Of a stretch of DNA of 16,103 bases, positions 1 through 8,600 are shown piece by piece. The position numbers and the translations under genes were made by a program. How positions within the stretch are numbered: position 1 is the first letter of the stretch; each line of letters starts with the position of its first letter. Under the pieces are notes generated by a model. It did no database searches. It worked only from the letters and a program-made list of their open reading frames with translations, and was not told where the DNA came from. The stretch is taken from positions 1-16,103 of the forward strand of contig JAKEEV010001032.1 of assembly GCA_022616395.1 (NCBI GenBank), in the 5' to 3' direction. The DNA comes from Planctomycetia bacterium. GTDB taxonomy: Bacteria > Planctomycetota > Planctomycetia > Gemmatales > Gemmataceae.

Positions 1-101
1 CGCTTGCCGAGCGGCACCTACTGAAGGAGCGCTTACCCAAGAACGCTCCCTGACGGTCGCGGCTCTGATGTGTGCCGCTTGCCGAGCGGCACCTACTGAA
101 G
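1..101. repeat. Tandem repeat, 75-bp period (about 1.3 copies visible), with hairpins
   Basis: Bases 1-26 recur exactly at 76-101, so the repeat period is 75 bp and one full unit plus part of another is visible. The array probably continues to the left of the window. Within the unit lies a strong hairpin at 72-92: GTGCCGCT, a TGCCG loop, then AGCGGCAC, giving an 8-bp perfect stem. A weaker hairpin is formed by GGAGCG at 26-31 and CGCTCC at 44-49. The second copy overlaps the last codons and the stop codon of the neighbouring minus-strand oxidoreductase gene. The structure resembles REP-like dispersed intergenic elements. No T tract follows the hairpin on the minus strand, so it is not a classical intrinsic terminator, although it may still stabilise the 3' end of that transcript. 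Confidence 0.75.
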
Positions 102-1181
102 AGTCACCATTCCCCCATCACTGCGCGCCGATCGCAAGCACGCGTCCAGCACCACCTGCGTCTTGAGCGCGATGTCACCCCACATCGGGTCGGGCTTTCC
201 CGATAGCACCAGGTTGCTGAAGGTGCGGATCATGTTCGTCTCTTGCGCGTCTGGGGCGCCGTCGCTGTATTCGTTCACCGCGAAGCGTTTCGGATGACTT
301 TCCCAGTGGTAGCTCGTGCCCTTTACGTTGAACACCGGCCGGTCCGCGACAAACTCCGACTCGCAGCCGTAGTACGGCAGCACAAAGTCGCGCACCGCGA
401 TGCTTCCTTTTGTGCCGCTGATGTGCGCCCACTGCTGCAACTCGGTGTTGAACGAGCAGTAGTAGGACGAACTCACTCCATTCGGCCAGAACAACTCGCC
501 GCTGAACTCCAGCGGGACGCCGCTCGCGTGTTCGGTGAGCAGCCGACCGCTTACCTTCGTCGGCATCGCGTACTTCATCGCCCACAATGCGAAGCGGATG
601 TTGTACCAGCCGAGGTCACCCAGACAGCCAAGCGGTTCCATCGAAGAACTCACGCGAATGTTGTTCTTCAGGAAGTCATCACCGGCCGCGAAACTGAACT
701 GTGATGTTATGCGCCGAAGTTGCCCCACCGTTTCGTTGTCGTCAAGGACAGAACGCAGAAGTGGAAGCCGCTTGCCGTGCATGAACATCACTCCGTCCAT
801 GAATTGCACGCCTTTCGCCTTGCACGCGTCGAGCATCGCACGCAGGTCGTTCGCGTTCGGGCCGCACGGTTTCTCGCAGAGAATGTGCTTACCGGCGCTG
901 GCGGCCTTCACCACCCACTCGCGACGAATGCCGGTCGGCAGCGGAATGTACACTGCGTCTACATCGGGTCGCTTCAAGAGATCATCGTAACCGCACGCGG
1001 TCGGTGCGGTGGGGAAGGGGCATTCCGACTGACACGCATCGATCCACGCCTTCGCGCGCGAAGGCTCTCGGCTGGCGACTGCGGTCAGAATCGCGTTCTC
1101 GGCAAGCCGGATCGCCTTCCAGTTCTTCCGCGCGATGTTCGCGGCTCCGAGAATTCCCCACCGACAAGTATTCGATGCCAT
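93..1181 (-). CDS. Gfo/Idh/MocA family NAD(P)-dependent oxidoreductase
   Basis: This 362-residue protein has the normal length and two-domain layout of the Gfo/Idh/MocA family. These are mostly cytosolic enzymes that oxidise or reduce sugars, inositols and related polyols with NAD(P). An N-terminal Rossmann fold starts with W-G-I-L-G-A-A-N-I-A (residues 8-17, the dinucleotide-binding glycine motif). The family signature C-E-K-P lies at residues 102-105, with the catalytic-site lysine at 104. The C-terminal alpha/beta domain contains G-D-L-G-W-Y near residue 189, similar to the DxGxY segment of the xylose dehydrogenase/glucose-fructose oxidoreductase branch. No signal peptide is visible, unlike the many Tat-exported planctomycete members, so it is probably cytoplasmic. 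The start is supported by GGGAGA at 1191-1196, nine bases upstream of ATG. The stop lies inside a tandem repeat copy. The substrate cannot be told from sequence alone. The gene is divergent from the molybdopterin oxidoreductase and shows no operon partner. Confidence 0.93.
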   Translation of the reverse strand: MASNTCRWGILGAANIARKNWKAIRLAENAILTAVASREPSRAKAWIDACQSECPFPTAPTACGYDDLLKRPDVDAVYIPLPTGIRREWVVKAASAGKHILCEKPCGPNANDLRAMLDACKAKGVQFMDGVMFMHGKRLPLLRSVLDDNETVGQLRRITSQFSFAAGDDFLKNNIRVSSSMEPLGCLGDLGWYNIRFALWAMKYAMPTKVSGRLLTEHASGVPLEFSGELFWPNGVSSSYYCSFNTELQQWAHISGTKGSIAVRDFVLPYYGCESEFVADRPVFNVKGTSYHWESHPKRFAVNEYSDGAPDAQETNMIRTFSNLVLSGKPDPMWGDIALKTQVVLDACLRSARSDGGMVTLQ

Positions 1182-1215
1182 GTTTGCAACTCTCCCGGTT
1201 ATTATCAGTGAAAAG

Positions 1216-1273
1216 TCGTAGGACAGGCATCTTGCCTGTCGAACCTGCGACAGGCAAGATGCCTGTCCTACGA
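1216..1273. repeat. Nested palindromic element (perfect 26-bp inverted repeat)
   Basis: The arms at 1216-1241 and 1248-1273 are exact reverse complements separated by six bases (AACCTG). Each arm also contains its own hairpin; in the left arm, GACAGGCA at 1222-1229 pairs with TGCCTGTC at 1233-1240. The element can therefore fold as one long hairpin or as two short ones. It fills the gap between two divergent genes and lies just upstream of the ribosome-binding site of the plus-strand gene. In one plus-strand frame it reads R-T-G-I-L-P-V then T-G-K-M-P-V-L, a phrase that often appears as a spurious N-terminal extension in planctomycete and verrucomicrobial annotations. That points to a dispersed REP/BIME-like repeat family. 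The recurrence elsewhere in the genome is inferred, not visible here. Confidence 0.85.
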
Positions 1274-1285
1274 ATTGGAGAGGCC

Positions 1286-2539
1286 ATGAGCGAAGCGCGA
1301 GAGTTTCTGACTGAACACAACGAACTGACGCGGAGGTTCTTCCTCCGCTGTGGAGTCACGCTCGCCGCGGGTTCGGCTGTTGCCGCGAGAGCAGCCGAAC
1401 CCCTCCCCGCGGAACTTGCTCCCGTTCTGGAGAAGCTGGAGAGCTACTTCACCGAGCAGAGTAAGTTCGGGGATGTGTCTCGCGGAAAGCCAATCCCTCA
1501 CACGCTTCCACTGGAGAAGAAGAAGGAAGTCGGCTTGACCCGTGAGACGTGGAGGCTCGAAATCATCTCTGACCCAGAGAACCCCGCCACTCTGGGGAAA
1601 CAGTTCACGAAGAAAGATAACACCGCGATTGACTTCGCAACGCTCCTCAAACTCGGCGAGAAGCACGCGGTTCGCTTCGCGAAGGTGATGACGTGCCTCA
1701 ACATCGGCTGCCCGCTTGGAATGGGCATCTGGGAAGGCGTTCCACTTCGGACGCTCGTCTGGCTCACGCAGCCGAAGGAGAATCTGCGCCGCGTGTTCTA
1801 CTACGGCTACCACAACGACGACCCGAAGCAGATGTTCCGAAGTTCGCTGCCCGTCGGGCGCATTCTGGAAGACTACGACGACTTGCCGCCGGTGATCGTC
1901 TGCTACAAGCTTAACGGCGAATGGCTCACGCCCGAACGCGGCGCTCCGGTGCGCATTCTGGTACCCGAACACTATGGCTACAAGTCAGTGAAGTGGCTCA
2001 CGCACATCGTGTTAAGCAACCTCTACCACGCCAACGACACCTACGGCACGCAGAACAACGATGTCGATAGCCCGATGAAGACATTCGCCGCCACGCTGCA
2101 CGTTCCGGGCACGGTGAAGACAAACACACCAATTCCGGTGACCGGTTACGCTCAGTCCGGCATTTCGGGATTGTCGAAAGTGCAAGTGTGGGTGTCTCCT
2201 TCTGAGAAGAAGTGGCCCGCGGACGATCCGTACTTCACCACCGCTGCGTGGACCGATGCAACGATCCTTGCCCCGCCCGCGAAGTGGGGCGGCGAGCTGA
2301 CCGCTGATGCGATCCCGAAGGATACGATTGGCTTCGACGCGACGGGCAAGCCAAAGACGTGGCCGATGCGACTGGCGAAAGCACACTGGGCCGCGCTTCT
2401 TCCGGGTTTGCCCGCGGGCGAGTACACGTTCCGCTGCCGCACGATTGACGCGAAGGGCGCAGCTCAACCAATGCCCCGCCCGTTCAAGAAATCCGGCCGA
2501 TGCGACATCGAATGGGTGAAGTTCACCGTGACGGGGTGA
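1286..2539 (+). CDS. Tat-exported molybdopterin-dependent oxidoreductase (sulfite oxidase/YedY-like)
   Basis: This 417-residue protein has a twin-arginine signal, T-R-R-F-F-L-R (residues 15-21), then a hydrophobic alanine-rich stretch and probable cleavage near A36-A37-E38. It should be exported folded to the periplasm. The central domain (about 85-245) matches the sulfite oxidase-type molybdopterin-binding fold: M-T-C at 135-137 supplies the likely Mo-coordinating cysteine (C137), followed by W-E-G-V-P-L (149-154) and the typical R-I-L-V-P-E-H-Y-G-Y-K-S-V-K-W-L segment (223-238). Residues from about 265 to the end look like the Ig-like dimerisation domain of this superfamily. A second cysteine, C142, lies close to the presumed Mo ligand. 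The substrate is unknown, and sulfite itself is not implied. I chose the ATG at 1286 because GGAGAGG precedes it and the Tat signal then sits at the N terminus. The frame stays open upstream to 1004, but that part runs through a palindromic repeat and antisense to the neighbouring gene. Confidence 0.92.
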   Translation: MSEAREFLTEHNELTRRFFLRCGVTLAAGSAVAARAAEPLPAELAPVLEKLESYFTEQSKFGDVSRGKPIPHTLPLEKKKEVGLTRETWRLEIISDPENPATLGKQFTKKDNTAIDFATLLKLGEKHAVRFAKVMTCLNIGCPLGMGIWEGVPLRTLVWLTQPKENLRRVFYYGYHNDDPKQMFRSSLPVGRILEDYDDLPPVIVCYKLNGEWLTPERGAPVRILVPEHYGYKSVKWLTHIVLSNLYHANDTYGTQNNDVDSPMKTFAATLHVPGTVKTNTPIPVTGYAQSGISGLSKVQVWVSPSEKKWPADDPYFTTAAWTDATILAPPAKWGGELTADAIPKDTIGFDATGKPKTWPMRLAKAHWAALLPGLPAGEYTFRCRTIDAKGAAQPMPRPFKKSGRCDIEWVKFTVTG

Positions 2540-2556
2540 GAATCGGCGTGGAAATG

Positions 2557-2593
2557 CGAAAAGGCCACTGCTCGATTGTCCGAGCAGTGGCCT
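2557..2593 (-). terminator. Rho-independent terminator of the giant gene (possibly bidirectional)
   Basis: A perfect 13-bp stem (2562-2574 pairing with 2581-2593) closes a six-base loop. Read on the minus strand, the stem is followed directly by a short T run (complement of AAAA at 2559-2562) and then CGCATTTC. It lies about 20 bases beyond the stop codon of the minus-strand giant gene, as expected for its intrinsic terminator. It is also only about 20 bases beyond the stop of the converging plus-strand oxidoreductase. In that direction only a weak T-containing tract follows, so termination from that side is less certain. Confidence 0.8.
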
Positions 2594-2611
2594 GTTGGCC
2601 CTTCGGTCGGC

Positions 2612-5600
2612 TCAGGTGTTGAGTCGGAAGTATTCCGGATGCCTCAGGAAGCGGGTGAGCACCGTTTGCTGCGTGATACCTGGCGTCGTCGAGGTTCCGG
2701 TCATCGCATTCAACAGGTTGGTCAATTCGGCTGAAGTCGGTGGGCGGTTCAGGTAGCTCATGTAGAACTGAGTGATCAGAATCTGGCGGTATTCGGTCGA
2801 GGTCAGCACCTGGAGAGCGACCTGGAGCCGCGCGTTGGAGAGCTGAGCCTGGGATTGACTGTTCAAGAACGCCAACTGTTGCATTGCAACCGGGTCGTTG
2901 GTCGTACTGCGGTTGAGTAAGGCGGCATAAATCTTGTCCAACCACGTCGAGTTCGAGCTGCCCGGACCACTCAACGGGAAGTATTCGGGGCTACGCAGGA
3001 TGTTCGCAACCACCGATTCCAGACGCTGTGTCTGGCTCATCCCGTTGATGGACACAACGTTGGACTGGTAGAACGCTTCCTGAGCCGCCAGTTCCGCCGC
3101 GGTGGGCATCCGAACTACCCCCGGCGTACTGAGGAACTGGTTGTAGTAATCCCTGTAGAACCGGTTGCGGAACTCCTGGTTGCTGATGACCGTCGTCAGA
3201 GCAGCCTCGCGTGCGAGCGTGTAGTTCGCCAGCAGCGCGGTAAGCATGTTGTTGAACTCCATCCCGGTCGTATCGATGGGAGGAGTGCGGCCGAGCACTT
3301 CGTTGTAGACGCTTCTGAGCCACTCGAAGTTGCTGTTGCCGTTGATCGACAGGTACTCCGCCGAGGCGATGAGCGTGACGATCACCTTCTGGTCGCCGGT
3401 AAGCTGACCCGCGGCCGGCGCTTGCCTGAGCAGGGCAACGAGGCTGGTTGTCTCGTCCAGAGCCGGATCGAGGAAGCGAGTCGGCATCCGGCCGCGCAGT
3501 TGCAGGAAGTATTCGCTCGCCGTCCTCTGGAGCACCGCGTCGCTGAACACCAACGCATTGGCAATCTGAGTGCGCGTCTGACCGGTCGGGAAGGTCGGTG
3601 CGGGCGTCCCCGGCAACAGGTCGGCGTAAATCTGGTTGATCCACGTCTGGTTGTTGCCGTTGCCCAGCGTCGGGTTGTTGAAATACTCGTTGTTGTTGAA
3701 CGTGGCGAGCAATTCCACCACCAGCCCACGGTAGGAGAGCTGGCCGGAGGTGATCCGGTTGCGGATCGTTTCGAGTTCCGATCCCGAGCCGGTCGTCGGC
3801 AGCCGGCGCAAATACCGCTGGAAGAGGCCACGGGTGAGGTTGTCCACTTCCTCCTGAGAGCCGAGGAGCGTTGTCGCGACCGAGTTGAGAGACGCGAGCC
3901 GCGCGGATTCCAGATTGTTGTTGATGGCGAGGAAGGCCGCGTTGTCGGGAAGTCGGCCGGTCGGCGAGACTCCCTGGAAGTCCGCGAAGAGAGCCTCCAC
4001 GAACCGCCCGTTATCGTTGTGGTTAATGGCCAGTCGAGTCGCGAACCGGTCCCCCGGAGCGGGATCGAATGGGAAGCTACCCTGAGGAACCTCGCCATTG
4101 ATCGAATCCCTATCCTGGTTCATCGGGTTGCCGGAATTGGTGTACGTCCCGTTGAGGTCGATGAAGTCCTTCAGGTTGATGTTCTGGAAGTTCGGGCCAA
4201 TGAACAACCGGTAACCCGAATCGAACAGACGCGGGCCAAACGTCAACTTGTAGGTCAGATTCGAGCTGTCTGTCGGCGTGATCGAAAGCGGAGCCGCGAC
4301 TCCATCGGGGCCATTGAGATACACCAGAGCGTTCCTCGCCAGAACCAGCACGAACGAACTGCGTTCGGCAAGCGTGAAGGGCCGGCCGGCCTGAGAGCGG
4401 AACAGCCAGTCCAGCCAGTTGACGTCCGTGGCCGCCTTCATCACACCTTGTTGCTGCCCGACTAACGTCGAGACGAACTCGCTGATCTCATAACCAATCG
4501 CGACATCCTGAATTCCATCGTGGTTCGTGTCACCTAAAGCCAGCGATGACGGCCGACTTCCGGTGACCGGGTAGGGGATTGGCACATCGAAGGTGATCGT
4601 GTCTGGTGGACTCGTCGCGGGGACTGTCGTGTTGTGGAGGATGTTCACTCCTCCTCCGACAAAGTCATTGGCGACGACCAGATCGAGTCTCCCGTCCCCG
4701 TTCATGTCGCCCAGTTGCAGCGACCGCGGATTGGCTCCTACCGGGACACTGATCTCGCTCGAGAAGATGTTGCTCCCGAGATTCTGGAACACCAGCACCT
4801 GGCCACCGGCTGCATCCGAGGTGGCCGCGATGTCGATGTCCGCGTCGGTATCCAGATTCCCCAGGGCGACCGAGGTGGTTGGGGTGGTGGAGAGAGATAC
4901 CCCACCCGCAAAGGTTGGGGCTCCGCCCGGAACAACTGTTGTATTGCGGAAGTACCTCAGGCCGTTGCCCGCGGAGACGACCAGATCGGGTCTTTGGCCT
5001 ACATCGCCGTCGACATTAGCCACCGCGAGATCGGTCAGACCTGTCAACCCAGTCACAAGATTGAGCTGGCTGGCGAAGCCACCCGTGCCGAGGCCCAGCA
5101 ACAGGGAGACAGTGCCAGCTCCTGCACCTGATCCGGAATTCGCGACTAACAGATCGTGGTTGCCACCACCATTGATGTCCGCCACCACGACAGACCCGGG
5201 CATGTCGCCTGTGGCGAAATCGTTGCGCGTGCCGAAGCTGAGTGAGCCGACCATCGTGCGGGTGTTGAGGAAGACGCTCACGTTATCCGTGCCGGAGTTG
5301 GCCACCACCAAGTCCAGCATCCCATCGTTGTTGAAGTCGCCTGCTGCCAAATCGCTCGGATTGGCACCCATCGGCAAGGTAAGCGTCAGTGTTGGGAATT
5401 GGCTGTAACCGCCACCCTGCTTGCCCTGGAAGATTCGCACGCTGTTGTCGCTGCTTGCAATCGCCAGGTCGAGGATCGGTTTGCCGAAACTGTCGGTGGT
5501 TCCCGTGAAATTCGCCAGGATCAGCGCGTTGGCGTGGACGCCCGGAGGCAGCGCGTAATCGTTACCGAACTTCTGGTACGCCTCGGTTGTCGAGACAATT

Positions 5601-8600
5601 CGAGCCACGACGTTACGGAGTAAGCCTCCGCGCTGGAGCGTAGCCACCTGAGTGGCGATCTCCGGGGCGCTGCCCACGGTCACCGGAATCTGGTAATTGC
5701 GTCCCAGCAGTTCGTTGAACAGCGAGGCGACCAGGTTGGTCTGGAACTCTCCCGAGAGCGGGTGGAGCGGGTTGGTCAGTGCATTCGGTCCTGGTGGTGT
5801 TCCGGCCAGACTCACCGCGCCGACAATTTGGCGGGTGATCGCCAACCGCGTGATGCTGCCGGCGTTGAGTTGCATCAGGAACGAATTCGCGGTCGAGTCG
5901 CCGGCGGACGTGCGGCCGAGCAGATCCTGCCAGATCGACTCAATCCACGTCGCGTTGTTGCCGTTGCCCAGCGCGGGGTTGTTGAAGTAGAAGTTGGATG
6001 AGGTCAAAAACGCGGTGTATTCCAACTCGCCGTATGCTGTGGTGATGTTGATCGAAACCCCCGGCAGGGCGGGATCGGTGGTCTGTGCAATCGAACCGTC
6101 AGGGTTGAGGACGAAGAAGTACCCCAGTGCGTTGTTGATGTCGCCCTGGTTGGCCACTCGATTCTGGTACTGGGACACCAATTCCTTGATGCGCGTGATC
6201 GCGAAGTCGGTGCTGGTCAGCGCGATCAGGGCCAGCACGGTTCGAGCCGGCGTGTTCTGTTCAGCCGTGAAGGTCCGTGGATCAACCGGCGTGTTGAAGG
6301 TCACCGTGATCTCCGTCAACGCGCCACTATTCACCGGCGAGGTCGGTGTCACGGACACAATCGCCGGCCCACTGCGCGCTGTCGAGATGGTGAACACTCC
6401 TCGACCCTGTGTGGCCGCGGCCAGGATCTCTTGTTGTGCATTGAAATGGAGATCCACAACCGGCACCGCGGGCAATCCTTGCCCCAGTGTCGCCCACGTC
6501 GTTCCGCGGTTGGTTGACACGAAGACACCCACCTCGGTGGCCACATAGATCCGGCCGTTGGGTGCTCCGGTGCTGGCGCGCGGGTCGATCACCATCTTGT
6601 AGGCCGGTACCAGAGGCAGTTGTTGACCGGCCGTTGACCCGCGAACGGAGGTCCACGTTGTGCCGGTAGACGCTCCCGCATTGGTGGTCCGGAAGACACT
6701 GACATTGCCGCTGGGCACCGACAGCATCACGTAAGCGGTGGTCGGGGTGTTCGGATCGACAGTAATACCCTTCACCTCGAACGGAACCCCGAAGCCAACC
6801 TGCGTTTGGAGGTTGCCAGTGATGTCCAGGAAACTGACCCCGACCGGTAAGGAGGGTGACTTGAAGAACACTCGACCGCCATCGGTGCCAGCGTAATATA
6901 CCCCGTCCGCCGACGGGGCGAACGCAAGGGCTGAGACGAATCCCGCTGCGCTGAGGTCCGGACTGATCGCGTCCCAGACGTTCCCGCCGGTGCGCGAGAG
7001 GTACACCTTATCGGTGCCGAAGAGCAGTTCGTCGTAGAAGACACCGTCGACATTCACCTTGACCGGATTGATTGCCAACACCGGAGCGAGGCCAGCGGAG
7101 TCCTGCATACTGATGCCCGCCGAACCGGTCGTGCCGAACGATTCGCCCGCGTCCAGCGACAGGTCGGGGGCGACATTGTCCGAGGTGGTGAATTGCCAGA
7201 TGCGGTAGACAGAAGTCGGGGTGCCGGGAGGAGCGTCCGGAGCCGGAGCCACGGACTTCATCAGGAAGGCATTCGGGATATCGAATGGCCCGGTCAGGTC
7301 GGCCGTCTGCCACGAGGTGAAACCGGACGGAGTCAGCGCGGAGCCGACGCCCGCGGCCGAGATGTACATCCGGCTCGGGTCTGTCGGATCAATCGAGACC
7401 GACGTCAAGTCGTTGATCTGGAGGTTGCCATTCAACTCCGTGATGGTCATCCCGGGCACCTCAGGAGCACGGCCCCGAATGATTCCACCACCTCCACTGG
7501 TGAAGTCGTAACCGAATCCCAGCGGTAGCCCGCGATAGATCCCGTTCTCCGTGCCGAAGAGCAACCGGCCCTGCGGATCAACCGCGATCCGGTGAATGGC
7601 TCCAGGCAGAAGCTCGAAGAAGCTGAAGGTGTTGTTGACTGTTGCCCTTTGGATGTCGTACCAGTACACCCCCTCACCCGTGTAATCCGCGCCCGACGGG
7701 TATTTGTTCGCTGTGGGGGCCCGAGCTGCTGCTGCGACCTTGTCGATGTCATCGCCGCTGTTTGGAAGTGTTACCACACCGTTGAGGACTATCGTGGCTG
7801 TTGTGTCCAGCATGTTCCCGGTGTCCACGCGGATCAGGCTGTGCTCGGGGCCGCTGCTGGAGAAGAGGGGCAGGCGATTCGCGCCGCCGATGTAAACCAC
7901 GTTCGGATTGCTGGCATCGACCACGATCGCGCCAACGGTTCCCCCTTCAGCGGTCATGAGATTGAGATCGGTGAAGTTCTCGGTCGTGGTCCCGGTGTCC
8001 TCCCTGAGCATGACCTTCGTGAAGTTGAGCATGTTGTCCTTGCTCTTGAACAGACCAAGGAAATTGCCCCCGTCGGGCTGGTCGGAACTCGAAGGCGGAG
8101 TCGCCATCAGCACATACACAACCCTCTCGTCACCGACGCGGCCAGTCCCCTGGGCCAGCGAGATCCGACCCACGGTCGTTCCCTGGGGGATGGTGTTGTT
8201 GGGAATGCTCGGATCGTCTCCACCAATAATCTTCTCCCACGTTGTGCCGCCGTTGATCGACTTCCACACACCGGCCGAAGCGTCGGCCGTCACCTGCCCG
8301 ATATTCCCCAGGCCGATAATGACGCGGCCGGGGTTGAACGGGTCGATGATAATGTCGGTCACCGACGCGAGTGGAGCACCGGCACCGATCGTGCTTCCTC
8401 CTCCCGGATTGAACATGTTCTCTGGAAGCAGCACGTTGCTCCAGGTCGTTCCTCCATTGCTTGTCTTGAAGATGCCCGGGTTCCTGGCGGGGTCGTCCCA
8501 CGAACTGACTGCCACATAGACGATATTCGGGTTGGTCGGATCGGTGACGATCTTGGAGATACGGGCACCCGCGAAGATATTCACCCTCGCTCCACTCACG

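Noticed and set aside
1004..1285. In-frame upstream extension of the molybdopterin oxidoreductase (94 extra codons)
   Set aside because: It runs antisense to the oxidoreductase gene and through the palindromic repeat. It would bury the Tat signal in the interior, and the ATG at 1286 has its own ribosome-binding site.
3422..4465. 347-codon plus-strand open frame antisense to the DUF4214 region
   Set aside because: It mirrors the sense repeat gene. The peptide has shadow-like composition, no domain and no ribosome-binding evidence.
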